From Longimicrobiales bacterium (lineage in GTDB: Bacteria > Gemmatimonadota > Gemmatimonadetes > Longimicrobiales > Gaopeijiaceae): 64,000 nucleotides of DNA. The position numbers and the translations under genes were made by a program. Below the pieces are notes generated by a model, which saw only the letters and a list, made by a program, of their open reading frames with translations, ran no database searches and was not told the DNA's origin. How positions within the stretch are numbered: the stretch's first letter is position 1; every line of letters begins with the position of its first letter. Location: NCBI GenBank assembly GCA_951828585.1, contig OX639991.1, forward strand, positions 558,001-622,000. Reading direction: 5' to 3'. Of this stretch, positions 1-8,915 are shown piece by piece.

Positions 1-51
1 GCTGGAGCTAGTGGGGCTGGGGGATGGGGGGTAGGACGCAGGACACAGGAG

Positions 52-930
52 TCAATCCAGGGTCCGGGCGACTCGAAACCCGAGGTCCTTGTTCCGGATC
101 CCGGCAGGGACACCGAAGCGGAGCGCGGATCGGAGGAACCTCGGTCTGAGGTCGTAGGAGCCGCCGCGCACCACAATCCGGGAACAGTCCCCCTGCAGCC
201 TGGCACTCCCATCGGCCGGCGCACCCGAATGGTCGCCATTCCAACAATCCCCCGTCCACTCGAAGACGTTGCCCAGCATGTCGTACATCCCGAAGCGGTT
301 CGGCTCGAACGAACCGACTGGGGCCGTATACACATTGCCATCGGAGCAACCCACGAAGAATGAGTCCGCAGCACTGGGATATGCCTCATGTGCTGTCGCA
401 TCCGCACCATTCGCATACTGGCACTGCTCCCTCTCGCCCTCCCCCCAGTATCGCGCCGTCTGCGTACCCGCTCGCGCCACGTACTCCCACTCCGCCTCGC
501 TCAACAGCCGGTACTGTGCCCCCGTCTCCCCAGACAACCACCTCACGTACTCCTGCGCATCCTCCCTGCTCACATTCATCACCGGACGGCTTCCCCGGCC
601 CCACACCTCGTCGCGAGGACGGAATCCTCCGCACCCCCCCGCCTCCACACAAGCGTCCCACTCCGCGAACGTCACCTCGTACACCCCGACAGCGAACGGC
701 GAGCCGATCGTCACCAGGTGCTGCGGCCCTTCGTCGCCCTGCCTTTCCTCCTCCGATGACGGCGACCCCATCGTGAAGCTCCCCTCCGGCACCACCACCA
801 TCTCCGGACACGACGCGCAGTCTCTGAACCGCTCTCCAGGCTCGCGGCCGGCCCCTTCCTGGGCCTCCAGGCGGGAACCTCCGGCCAGCAACAGAATCCC
901 TGCCAGCGCGCTTCGTGTGATCGTCTTCAT
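52..930 (-). CDS. Secreted formylglycine-generating-enzyme (SUMF1/EgtB/PvdO) family protein
   Basis: This 292-residue protein starts with a Sec-like signal peptide ending near AGGSRLEAQ. It then shows the FGE-sulfatase fold signatures: MVVVPEGSFTMGS near residues 44-56, LLSEAEWEYVARAGT, GMYDMLGNVFEWTGDCW, and a C-terminal VVRGGSYD...GFRVARTLD. The family includes formylglycine-generating enzymes and many exported proteins without known catalysis. I cannot assign the FGE catalytic cysteine pair, so sulfatase maturation is not claimed and no sulfatase gene is nearby. It is transcribed away from the broken propeller P1. Confidence 0.85.
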   Translation of the reverse strand: MKTITRSALAGILLLAGGSRLEAQEGAGREPGERFRDCASCPEMVVVPEGSFTMGSPSSEEERQGDEGPQHLVTIGSPFAVGVYEVTFAEWDACVEAGGCGGFRPRDEVWGRGSRPVMNVSREDAQEYVRWLSGETGAQYRLLSEAEWEYVARAGTQTARYWGEGEREQCQYANGADATAHEAYPSAADSFFVGCSDGNVYTAPVGSFEPNRFGMYDMLGNVFEWTGDCWNGDHSGAPADGSARLQGDCSRIVVRGGSYDLRPRFLRSALRFGVPAGIRNKDLGFRVARTLD

Positions 931-1026
931 CAGGGGCCTCCTTCGAGCCGGAGATCAAACGGTGTGGTGGGATGTTGCTGACAGTCTACGCAGGAGGCGC
1001 TGGCTGCGCACTTCGTGGGGGGGCGG

Positions 1027-1760
1027 TCACCGTAGTGGCAGCGGCGCCCTGACCACATACTGGACATCCAGTTCGTCCACCACCCAGGTGTAGATGTTGC
1101 CGTGCTGCACCCAGAGCACTGTGTTCGGTGCCGGTGTGAACCCAAGCCGGACGGAATCCAGGTAGTCGCCGTCTTCGGAGAACAGGTCGTAGAAGGGTGA
1201 AGCATCGTTCGGGACAACTCGTCTGACGATGTACTCCCGGTAGACGTCCTCACCCATGTAGACCGAATCCACGCCACCGGTGGCCAGGTCGTAGGACTTG
1301 TAGTAGCTGCGATACTCGTGGTTGAACAAGCCGGTCGCCTGCTCCCGGCGCGCGTCCATCACCTCGTCCGCGTGTCTGGTTGTACCCCCGGATCCAGACG
1401 GGCTTGGTGAACCGGCGAAGCTCATTCTTGTCGGGATCAACCCCGATGATCGTCCACTGCCGGGTCTCGTTCACCCTAAGCAGAGTGTCGCCCGACAGGA
1501 TGATTCCGTTGGTTCTGAGGATTTCTCCCTCCCCGCGCCGGACGATCGTGCGCAGGTATTCCCCCGCGGACGAAAACACCCGGACCTCGAGCGCCTGGCT
1601 GTCCGCCACGTACATGGTGCCGTCGCTCGCGGCCTGAATGCCCCGGAGGCCCCGTCTCGGGGTCCAGAAGGTAGGTGCGCACCGCCTCAACGTGCTACCG
1701 ATCTCCGATGCGCTCGTATTGCAGGACGACATGGCCCGACTGTGTCGATCTGTAAATGAA
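1027..1760 (-). pseudogene. P1: mosaic remnant of beta-propeller genes
   Basis: Three incomplete reading frames follow each other on the minus strand. Positions 1760-1640 encode SGHVVLQYERIGD and then, after a stop, VEAVRTYLLDPETG, matching the C-terminal region of P2 (GHVVLQYQRYGE...AVRTYLLDPATG). Without a gap comes a middle propeller segment of another type (DGTMYVADSQALEVRVFSS, 1640-1390). A frameshift near 1385 leads into the C-terminal frame that ends WVVDELDVQYVVRAPLPLR at 1027. No signal peptide remains. The order, C-terminal piece then middle then C-terminus, shows that two different paralogues were joined and then decayed. Confidence 0.75.
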
Positions 1761-1864
1761 ACCTGGGAGATTGCGGAGCAGGCCGGGAATGAGTCACATT
1801 GTCGTCGCCCTTCATCGCTCCCGGACGGGAATCGTAACGCCCGCCAAGACCTTGAGACGGATCC

Positions 1865-2515
1865 ATGACAACAGCGCAGAATATGGACACGACTCGTCGG
1901 CGGAGGAATTGGACCATCCTGGCGCTCGTCACGGGCGTTGTTGTCGGCTTCGTCCTCGGTCGTCAGGGGCTCTTGCCGATCCCCGAAGTACGCTGGCACC
2001 TTCCGGCGCGGGCGGCAGGCGAGTACGCGCCGGCTCGCTCCTTGAGCGCGGGTCCAGAGGTTGCCTTCGTCTTCGTGGGTTCTTCGACCTGTGGCTGGTC
2101 GAACGTTCCGGAACTGCCCGACCTGATCAAGGAACTGAAGCGGGAACTGAGACAGCGGGCGGAGAATCTCGGTATGTCCTTTGCGGCGGTGGGAGTCGCC
2201 CGCGACATGGTGGCTGCGGACGGCATTCGGCATCTCGGGAAGTTCGGCGATTTCGATGAAGTCATGAGTGGGCGGGGCTGGGCAAACATCGGCGTGCTGA
2301 AGTACGTCTATGACGAAGTGTCGGCAGGTTCCGGCGTGACACCGCAGGTGCTGGTTGTCGAGCGCTCGCTGGATGACTCGGGCGGGCACGTGGCACTTGG
2401 AACCGACCGCGTTGTACTGAGAAGAGCTGGACTCGACCAGATCAAGCAGTGGGTGCGCGCCGGGGCGCCAACGCAATTGCTGGGTGACGGTCCGCGCGTG
2501 ATCGACTCAAGATGA
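1865..2515 (+). CDS. Membrane-anchored protein with a possible thioredoxin-like fold
   Basis: This 216-residue protein has an N-terminal basic stretch (TTRRRRN) and one hydrophobic segment (ILALVTGVVVGFVLG, about residues 17-31), so it is probably anchored with the rest outside the cytoplasm. The body contains AFVFVGSSTCGWSN, an amphipathic helix, and TPQVLVVER, which resemble thioredoxin-fold strand and cysteine positions but with one Cys instead of CxxC. That assignment is inference. Its stop overlaps the start of P2 by four bases (ATGA), so the two are probably co-translated. Confidence 0.6.
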   Translation: MTTAQNMDTTRRRRNWTILALVTGVVVGFVLGRQGLLPIPEVRWHLPARAAGEYAPARSLSAGPEVAFVFVGSSTCGWSNVPELPDLIKELKRELRQRAENLGMSFAAVGVARDMVAADGIRHLGKFGDFDEVMSGRGWANIGVLKYVYDEVSAGSGVTPQVLVVERSLDDSGGHVALGTDRVVLRRAGLDQIKQWVRAGAPTQLLGDGPRVIDSR

Positions 2516-3678
2516 GGTGCTCGATGCGAATCGGAGGACGTTTGAGGCGACATGTGGTGGGAGCCTCCGTGGTCACGGCAGCCTTGCTTGCCCCCGCATG
2601 TGAGACCGAGCGGCTGGAGTTGGGCTGGGAGCTTCACCCCACGGAGGAGAACGCCCCGCCGCCGGACGCGATCGCGCTCACCGACGACACCGTACCACCC
2701 AGCCTCTCGGGCGGGCCGCTGGAGAGGTGGCTGAACGCCCGGGAACGCCTGACGGGGGCGCGCACGGTCGCACGCTTCGGCTCGGAGGAAGAGGGGCCCG
2801 AATTGTTTGGCGAGGTCAGGGACGCGCGGGTCGATCAGGACGGGAGACTCGTGGTGCTGGACTACCAGGCCCGTTCCGTCAGGTTCTTCGGGCCCGGCGG
2901 CGACTATCTCCATGGCTTCGGCGAGTACGGCGAGGGTCCAATGGAGTGGAAGACTGCATACGGCCTCGAGCTTCTCGGTCCAAACCGGCTGGCCGTGTTC
3001 GTGGGCGGGCGCAGGGCCAAGGTGTTCGTCCATGAAGCGGGCGAGTGGCAGCTCGACAGCATCGTGGGATTGCCTGTCTCGATGAACGACAACTGTGCGC
3101 TCGGCGACAGGCTCTTTCTTCACGGATTCCTGGCGCGTCCCGCCGACGAGCACACGCTGTTCTATGAGATCAGCGCACTCGGCAGCCCCAATATCGTGCG
3201 CCATGGAAGAGGATACCAGGATGATTTCTTCATGGTGCGAGCGGGTCTGTCGGAGGGCGGGATCGCCTGCGTGCCCGCACTCGATCAAGTCGTCTTTGCG
3301 TTCCAGATGCTTCCGTCGGTGCGGTCCTACTCGGGCGCGAGCGGCGAGTTGCTCTGGACGGCCTACGTCGAGAACTACATCCAACAGGAGATCCACGTCG
3401 ATCCTGCGAAGGGCGCAATGAAGTTCTTTCACGGCCTGCCCAACGACTATCTCGCAACGGTCCTGGCCATGCGGTCGGGCCACGTCGTCCTCCAATATCA
3501 ACGCTATGGGGAGATGTCGGATCTGAAGGCCGTGCGCACCTACTTGCTCGACCCCGCAACCGGACGGGGCTCGCTGATCAGCGAGGATCTGCCCCCGATC
3601 GAATCGTTCTACGAGGGCGGATACGTCGCCTCGTTCGAAGATCCCCATCCGCGCCTCGAGGTACGGGCGTTCCAGTAA
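2512..3678 (+). CDS. P2: six-bladed beta-propeller lipoprotein
   Basis: This 388-residue exported protein has a signal peptide ending in the lipobox LAPAC (Cys about residue 30), so it is probably a lipoprotein. It then shows the subgroup motif HPTEENAPPPDAIALTDD. Propeller repeats include DARVDQDGRLVVLDYQARSV, FGEYGEGPMEW and GHVVLQYQRYGE, ending SLISEDLPPIESF...LEVRAFQ. P3 is a close paralogue with the same subgroup features, and P1 carries a fragment. The start at 2512 overlaps the upstream gene; ATG at 2524 behind GAGGTG is an alternative. Ligand and function are unknown. Confidence 0.8.
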   Translation: MRCSMRIGGRLRRHVVGASVVTAALLAPACETERLELGWELHPTEENAPPPDAIALTDDTVPPSLSGGPLERWLNARERLTGARTVARFGSEEEGPELFGEVRDARVDQDGRLVVLDYQARSVRFFGPGGDYLHGFGEYGEGPMEWKTAYGLELLGPNRLAVFVGGRRAKVFVHEAGEWQLDSIVGLPVSMNDNCALGDRLFLHGFLARPADEHTLFYEISALGSPNIVRHGRGYQDDFFMVRAGLSEGGIACVPALDQVVFAFQMLPSVRSYSGASGELLWTAYVENYIQQEIHVDPAKGAMKFFHGLPNDYLATVLAMRSGHVVLQYQRYGEMSDLKAVRTYLLDPATGRGSLISEDLPPIESFYEGGYVASFEDPHPRLEVRAFQ

Positions 3679-3706
3679 CGCGAATGAAACCCGGGAAGGA
3701 TACTTG

Positions 3707-4414
3707 ATGAAGATTCATTGGAACCGAGTCGCGGGGACCGCTGCATGGCTCGCAATTGGCGTTTTGGCCGGTGGAGTCGCCGCCGCGGGGTTCCCGGGCG
3801 AACGGCGTCCCGCCGCCATGACCGGCTACTGCGAGCATAATGTCTGCAGCGCAGGCGCTTGCAAGGATACCCGCCCTCCTGTCCGGTCCAACTGCAATAT
3901 GCAGGAAGGTGGCGGGTGCACCAACTACCCCTGTCCGCCCGAACTTCCGTTTCCGGATCTGGTCAACTTTGCCGAGCCCGAGAGCCGTCGCATGCTCATG
4001 GAGTCCGGCGTGCCCGGCCTGCGCACGCTGATGGACCGCATGCGAGCCCGGCAGCAATACCAGCAGGCGAACCAAGCCCTGGAGACCCTCGCCGAGATGG
4101 CCGACAGGGGCTGGTTCTGGCGCGACCACGTCGAGGAAGGCGACTGGAAGGGCATGCGCGAAATCGCCACAGCCTACCTCACCGCGTCGCCCCCCTATCT
4201 GGACGCCTTCCAGCGGGCCGGCACGATGACGGCCGCCATCACGCTGGCGTTGGCGATGCGGGACTCGCTATTGCCGGAGGAAGACAGGGAGTCGCTGACT
4301 GAGCAAGTCAGGCAACTGGTGGCGAACCGCGATGCCGTGTTGGAACGTGTGAACGGAGATTCGTCGCTTGCCGACCAGGTGATTCGGCACGCAACCGAGC
4401 TCCTCGGCAACTGA
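3707..4414 (+). CDS. Exported cysteine-rich protein of unknown function
   Basis: The protein has about 235 residues and an N-terminal signal or anchor (TAAWLAIGVLAGGVAAAG). A short segment with seven cysteines follows (YCEHNVCSAGACKD...SNCNM...GGCTNYPCP, about residues 44-80), then an alpha-helical, charge-rich C-terminal half. It starts 28 bases after P2 behind GGGAAGG and lies between two propellers of one subgroup, so it may be cotranscribed with them. In Bacteroidetes, small exported NVEALA proteins sit beside propeller lipoproteins. The arrangement here is similar but I do not see a clear NVEALA motif, so this remains analogy. Confidence 0.6.
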   Translation: MKIHWNRVAGTAAWLAIGVLAGGVAAAGFPGERRPAAMTGYCEHNVCSAGACKDTRPPVRSNCNMQEGGGCTNYPCPPELPFPDLVNFAEPESRRMLMESGVPGLRTLMDRMRARQQYQQANQALETLAEMADRGWFWRDHVEEGDWKGMREIATAYLTASPPYLDAFQRAGTMTAAITLALAMRDSLLPEEDRESLTEQVRQLVANRDAVLERVNGDSSLADQVIRHATELLGN

Positions 4415-5077
4415 CGGACGAGAATGGTCAAGGTGGGATCCCTTGAGCCACGGAGGCGTAGTCAATGCTGGACGAGATGAGAAACAGGACCATCCGCACG
4501 GGTGCGATCTCGCTGCTTCCACCGAATCGCGCGGCTCTGTTCAGGATTGCTTGACCAGCGATTCTCGTGCTCCTATTCGCCGCCGCATGTGAGACCGACC
4601 TGGCCGAAGTGCGCTTCAGGAGTCACCCCACGGAAGAGAACGCCCTCCCACCCGACGCGATCGCGCTGACGGATGACCCCCAGCCGCCCGGTCTCGCGGA
4701 TGAGCGGTTGGACCGATGGCTGGCGGCTCGAGAGCGCGTGATGGGAGCGCGCACGATCGCAACAGTCGGATCCAATGAGGAGGGCCCCGAGCTGTTCGGC
4801 GAGATCGCGGACGCGAGGGTCGACGAAGCAGGCAAGCTCGTGGTGCTGGACGAGCAAGCCGTCGCGGTGCGCGTTTTCGGGCCGGACGGCACCTATCTCC
4901 ACGGGTTCGGCAGGAAAGGCGAGGGTCCGCTCGAAATGATTCAGCCGTTGGGGCTTGAGCTGCTCGGTGGAGACCGTCTGATTGTGTACCACGGCCTCCA
5001 GGCCAAAGTGTTTTCGCGGCCCCGGGATGATTGGCAGCTCGACAGTATCGTCTCTCTGCCCACCCGAGTCAAGGAAA

Positions 5078-5108
5078 ACTGTGGGGGTTCTTCCCCTGTC
5101 GTGGTGGG
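5078..5108 (+). repeat. Left target duplication and left terminal repeat of the ISL3 element
   Basis: ACTGTGGG (5078-5085) is the left copy of the target duplication. The terminal repeat follows at 5086-5108, beginning GGTTCTTCCCCT and ending TGGTGGG. Confidence 0.9.
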
Positions 5109-6726
5109 CGGGCAAGGGGGAGGGTCGAATTATGGGGCGGGTTGGCGGGCTTTCGCAACAGCGGCGGTGGGATGAGCGTGGGTGGAGAGAGTGGAACAGC
5201 GAGGATGTAGTAGACGACGGGAGGGGCGATCCCCTTCGGCGAAGGCTGACGTGCCGCCGACCGGCCGGGGTGACCCTCTCGACCACTCCTCGCACAACGA
5301 CTTGGTTGGGCGCGGAAGCCACCGGCGCTGGTGCTGAACGGGGAGGAGAGTAGCGGGTTGCCTTTCGGGATCGCGAGACTCGGAGGAAATTGCGTGGTCA
5401 GGCCGCGGAGCGCTCGCTCCCGGCAGGTGTCCACAACGAGACGGAAGGGAACTCGCAGACATGGCCGGAAGAGACTGGCTGGACGCCGTTCTGGGCCTGG
5501 GTCCGGAGTGGAAGGTCACGAGGGTGGAGCCGACCCGGGACCCCAAGGAACTTCGGGTGGAGTTGCAACGGACCGGAGGGAGCCCGTTGAGGTGTCCTCA
5601 CTGCGGCGAGGCGTGCCCGGGCTACGATACGCGCCGCCGCGAGTGGCGGAACCTGGATGCCTGGGGCTACAAGACCTTTCTGGTCTGCAATGTCCCGCGG
5701 GTCCAGTGCCCGGAGCACGGGGTGGTCACGATTCAGGTGCCGTGGGCGGAGGGGAGCACGAGGTACACGATGGAGTTCGAGGCGGAGGTGATCCGGTGGC
5801 TCAAGGTGGCGAGCGTACAGGCGGTCGCCAGCCGGATGCGGCTGAGCTGGAACGCGGTGGACGGAATCATGCAACGTGCAGTGGCGCGGGGACTTGCGCG
5901 CCGCAAGACGAAGGCGGTTCGGCGCCTTTCGGTGGACGAGACCTCGTTCCGCCGCCGGCACCAGTACGTGACCGTGGTGTCGAATCCGGAGACGGGCCAC
6001 GTCGTGCATGTCGCCCCGGGACGGGGCAAGGACGTGCTCCTGGCGTTCTACGAGGGCATGGGAGAGAAGTACCGGGAGGCTGTCGAGAGCGTCAGCATGG
6101 ACATGTGGGGGCCCTACATCTCGGCGACTCTGGCGATGATCCCGGATGCCGTGATGAAGATCGCGTTCGACCGGTTCCACGTGGCCAAGCACCTCGGCGA
6201 CGCGGTGGACAAGGTCCGGCGGGCGGAGCACCGGGCGCTGGTGAAGGAGGGCAACGGGATCCTCGTGGGCACCAAGTGGCAGTGGCTGAAGGGCCCCAGA
6301 CGGAAGACGCACGCCGAAAAGCTGGCGTTCGCGAGGCTCCGTGCGGGCACCCGCCGGACCGCCCAGGCCTGGGAGCTGAAGGAAGCGGCCGCGAACCTCT
6401 GGAACTACCGGAGCAGAACCTGGGCGCTGGCCGGATGGCACCGGTGGCTGGAGTGGGCATCGGACTGCGATCTGGAGCCGGTCCTGAAAACCGCCCGGAT
6501 GATCCGGGAGCATCTGTGGGGAATCGTCAATGCGATCATCCTCCGCGCCACCAACGGACCGGCGGAAGGCATCAACAGCCGGATCAAGACAGTCAAGGTC
6601 CGCAGCCGCGGCTTTCGCAACCGGGAACGCTTCGCGAACGCCATCCTCTTCCACCTCGGCGGCCTCGACCTCTACCCCGATGGCCTGCGCACATGACCTG
6701 CTACCCACCAGAAAAGGGGAAGAACC
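5086..6726 (+). mobile_element. Complete ISL3-family insertion sequence
   Basis: The 1641-bp element has imperfect terminal inverted repeats of 23 bp (20 match): the left starts GGTTCTTCCCCT at 5086 and the right ends AGGGGAAGAACC at 6726. The outer 12 bases are identical. An exact 8-bp direct repeat, ACTGTGGG, flanks it at 5078-5085 and 6727-6734, as expected for ISL3 transposition. It carries one transposase. Clean ends and an intact target duplication suggest a recent insertion. Confidence 0.93.
5461..6696 (+). CDS. ISL3-family transposase
   Basis: The 411-residue DDE transposase has an N-terminal zinc-finger-like cysteine set (LRCPHCGEACPGYD near residue 44 and CNVPRVQCPEHG near 78). The helix-turn-helix region reads VASRMRLSWNAVDGI. 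The catalytic domain shows LSVDETSFRRRH (first Asp), VSMDMWGPYISA (second Asp) and the C-terminal ATNGPAEGINSRIKTVKVRSRGFRN that carries the Glu. Length and order fit ISL3. The frame appears intact. It lies in the same direction as the gene it interrupts. Confidence 0.93.
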   Translation: MAGRDWLDAVLGLGPEWKVTRVEPTRDPKELRVELQRTGGSPLRCPHCGEACPGYDTRRREWRNLDAWGYKTFLVCNVPRVQCPEHGVVTIQVPWAEGSTRYTMEFEAEVIRWLKVASVQAVASRMRLSWNAVDGIMQRAVARGLARRKTKAVRRLSVDETSFRRRHQYVTVVSNPETGHVVHVAPGRGKDVLLAFYEGMGEKYREAVESVSMDMWGPYISATLAMIPDAVMKIAFDRFHVAKHLGDAVDKVRRAEHRALVKEGNGILVGTKWQWLKGPRRKTHAEKLAFARLRAGTRRTAQAWELKEAAANLWNYRSRTWALAGWHRWLEWASDCDLEPVLKTARMIREHLWGIVNAIILRATNGPAEGINSRIKTVKVRSRGFRNRERFANAILFHLGGLDLYPDGLRT

Positions 6727-6734
6727 ACTGTGGG
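6704..6734 (+). repeat. Right terminal repeat and right target duplication of the ISL3 element
   Basis: The right terminal repeat occupies 6704-6726 (CCCACCA...GGGGAAGAACC), only eight bases after the transposase stop. The second ACTGTGGG target copy follows at 6727-6734. Confidence 0.9.
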
Positions 6735-7482
6735 TTCCCGGATCGGTTCTTCCTCCACGGAACCGTTCACATGTCAACCAACCAACGCCCCGACGCCGTT
6801 CGCGTGCTCGACGACTATAGCGTGTTCTATGAGGTGGAGGCGCTCAGCGATCCGCCTCGCGTCACTTACGGCGGGGCATACCGGGATGCGTCCTGGATGA
6901 TTCGGAGCCGCCTGTCCATGGGCAAGATTGCGTGTGTGCCCAAAGTCAGCCAGGTGGTATACGCTGTTGAATTCCGGCCTCTGGTGAGGTCCTATTCGGC
7001 CACGACTGGAGATGTGGGCTGGTCGGCCTACGTCGAGAACTACGTGCAAATGCGATTCGAGGAACAGCCCGACGGGGGATTCAGGATGTACAACGGCTTG
7101 GCCAATGACCACCTGATCACCGCCTTGGCCATGCCGTCGAGTCACGTCGTCCTGCAGTACCTGCGGGTGGGATACATGCGGCAGTTCGTGGCCATCCGCA
7201 CCTTCCTTCTGGACCCCGAACCGGGTCACGGCTCATTGATCAGCGAGGAGTTGCCCCGGATCGAATCGTTCCATGAAGGCGGATACGTCGCCACGTTCGA
7301 AGATCCCTTCCCGCGGCTCGAAGTGCGGGCGTTCGAGGGGGGGCAGGAGTTCGCCTGCCTCACTTCGCTCGGGAGCCGACCGGGGCACCGCCGGTTCGCC
7401 TTCGCCCTGCTTCAGCGACGGACTCGGCAACCCGCTACTTTCAGCTTGGCGGGGGGGCACGCGCCGACCTGCGCCTGGGGAA

Positions 7483-7525
7483 TTGCACGTTCTGGCGTTT
7501 CAGCTTGTTTACTCAGTAGACGGGA
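7483..7525 (+). promoter_or_regulatory. Shared upstream element, copy A (before P4)
   Basis: TTGCACG-TTC-TGGCGTTTCAGCTTGTTTA...CAGTAGACGGG lies about 70 bases before the P4 start. Similar blocks precede P8, P10 and P12. Conservation between otherwise divergent intergenic regions suggests a promoter or operator. The factor is unknown and no transcription start is known. Confidence 0.5.
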
Positions 7526-7555
7526 AATACATGCCAGGAGACACGGAAGAGACAC

Positions 7556-8869
7556 ATGATATTCGAGCGATGGATCGCCAGGAGAGGTCAACGCAACAGC
7601 CGGGTTGGATCGATCCGGCATCGGCTCGTAGCGCCCGGCATGGTCCTGCTTTGCCTTGCGACTCTCGCACTGGGCGCCTGCGATTCACCCCCGGAGTCCC
7701 AGACCACGATCAGGACCGATTCCGCTGGAATCCCCATCACCACCGCGCTGGCCCCCCAGTGGGGATCCGGTGAAGGCTGGACGATCAGCGAGGAACCCCT
7801 CCTCGAAATCGGCGCCGTAGACGGACCAGGCGAGTACCTGCTCCACGGCGTGATCGGGGCTGTCCGCCTGAGCAACGGCGACATCGTGCTCGGAGAGTGG
7901 GCCAGTGGCGAACTGCGCCGGTACGACCGGAACGGCACATTCATGTGGCGGGCGGGCGAACAGGGCGAGGGTCCCGGAGAACACGCCTTCCTGACCTTCG
8001 TGGGGTTGCTGCCAGGCGACTCGGTGGTCACCTACGACGGTGCTCTGCGACGTGTGCAGGTGTTCGGGCCCGATGGCGTCGTTGCCCGGACCATGAGCAT
8101 CGAATCTCCCTGGTCAGGATTCCCGCCGGCCAGCGTCGTCGGCGTGTCGGAGCGCCGTCTCGTCATGACCTTCCAGGACCAGCAGGGGGAGATTCCAGTC
8201 GGAGTCGTGCGGTGGCCCGGCATCCGGATCACGACGCTTTCCCTGGAAGACGGGGCTGTGGCCACGGTGATGGACATTCCCGGAGCCGAGCAATACATCA
8301 CTCGGACGGGGTCGAGCATCAGCTATCGCGGGTACGAGTTTGGAAGGGGACCCAAACTGGCGATGACGGGCGGGCGGCTCGCCGTGGTCGATACTGAGGT
8401 GTTCTCCGTCCGGTCGGTTTCCCTCGACGACGGCGCCACCACGGCGATCCTGCGGCGGGATGAGCCGGCCCGGGAGGTGACATCCGAGCATGTGGAGGCC
8501 TACGTCGAATGGATGGCCAGGCGGAACGTTGCCTACGGAGGCTATTCGGAGGAGCAGGCGGAAGCGAGCAAGCCGGTCTGGCGCAATGAACCGATGGCTC
8601 CCACCCTCCCGGTCCTCGCGTCGATCCGTCTGGACGCAGCCGGAAACCTCTGGGTGGAGCCATTTGCCGTCTACGGTTCCGAAAGGTCCCCCTTCGAGGT
8701 CTACACACCGGACGGCACCTGGCTGGGGTCCGTCGCCACGCCACCGGGGCTCATTCTGGCCGTGGGAAGGGACAATACCGGCCTGGAAATCGGTGAGGAC
8801 TACGTTCTGGGTGTGTGGAGCGGGGAGCAGGGGGTTGAATACGTGCGGATGTACGGGTTGGAGAAGTAG
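7556..8869 (+). CDS. P4: six-bladed beta-propeller lipoprotein
   Basis: The 437-residue protein has a long basic N-region, a hydrophobic core (VLLCLATLALGAC) and a lipobox Cys near residue 42. The mature protein starts with TDSAGIPITTALAP, followed by propeller blades with GEQGEGPGEHAFLTFVGLLPGDSVV and LDAAGNLWVEPF. It ends GEDYVLGVWSGEQGVEYVRMYGLEK. Internal ATGs after the basic N-region could be the true start, since the preceding 20-odd residues are unusual for a signal peptide. It follows the run-on frame of P3 and carries shared upstream element A. Confidence 0.8.
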   Translation: MIFERWIARRGQRNSRVGSIRHRLVAPGMVLLCLATLALGACDSPPESQTTIRTDSAGIPITTALAPQWGSGEGWTISEEPLLEIGAVDGPGEYLLHGVIGAVRLSNGDIVLGEWASGELRRYDRNGTFMWRAGEQGEGPGEHAFLTFVGLLPGDSVVTYDGALRRVQVFGPDGVVARTMSIESPWSGFPPASVVGVSERRLVMTFQDQQGEIPVGVVRWPGIRITTLSLEDGAVATVMDIPGAEQYITRTGSSISYRGYEFGRGPKLAMTGGRLAVVDTEVFSVRSVSLDDGATTAILRRDEPAREVTSEHVEAYVEWMARRNVAYGGYSEEQAEASKPVWRNEPMAPTLPVLASIRLDAAGNLWVEPFAVYGSERSPFEVYTPDGTWLGSVATPPGLILAVGRDNTGLEIGEDYVLGVWSGEQGVEYVRMYGLEK

Positions 8870-8915
8870 GCGGGGGGCGGGGCGAGGGCTCGATGAGCCG
8901 AATCGAGACCGCTTC

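Larger units (their letters stand above)
4567..7340 (+). pseudogene. P3: beta-propeller lipoprotein gene interrupted by an ISL3 element
   Basis: The 5' part (4567-5085) encodes FAAACETDLAEVRF, the subgroup motif HPTEENALPPDAIALTDD and propeller repeats down to TRVKENCG. The 3' part resumes at 6735 with FPDRFFLHGTVHMS and ends in FEDPFPRLEVRAFE. Removing the IS and one 8-bp target copy restores the frame exactly, matching P2 (NCALGDRLFLHGF). The GTG start at 4567 leaves a short signal peptide; an in-frame ATG at 4465 is cut off by a TGA at 4552, so the 5' end may also be damaged. The stop that should follow EVRAF is missing, and the frame runs on to 7559. Confidence 0.85.

Noticed and set aside
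5331-7559. A single 742-codon open frame across the ISL3 element and P3
   Set aside because: It is a chance read-through: antisense-like composition over the transposase in another frame, then the true P3 3' part. The IS ends and target duplication explain the structure.
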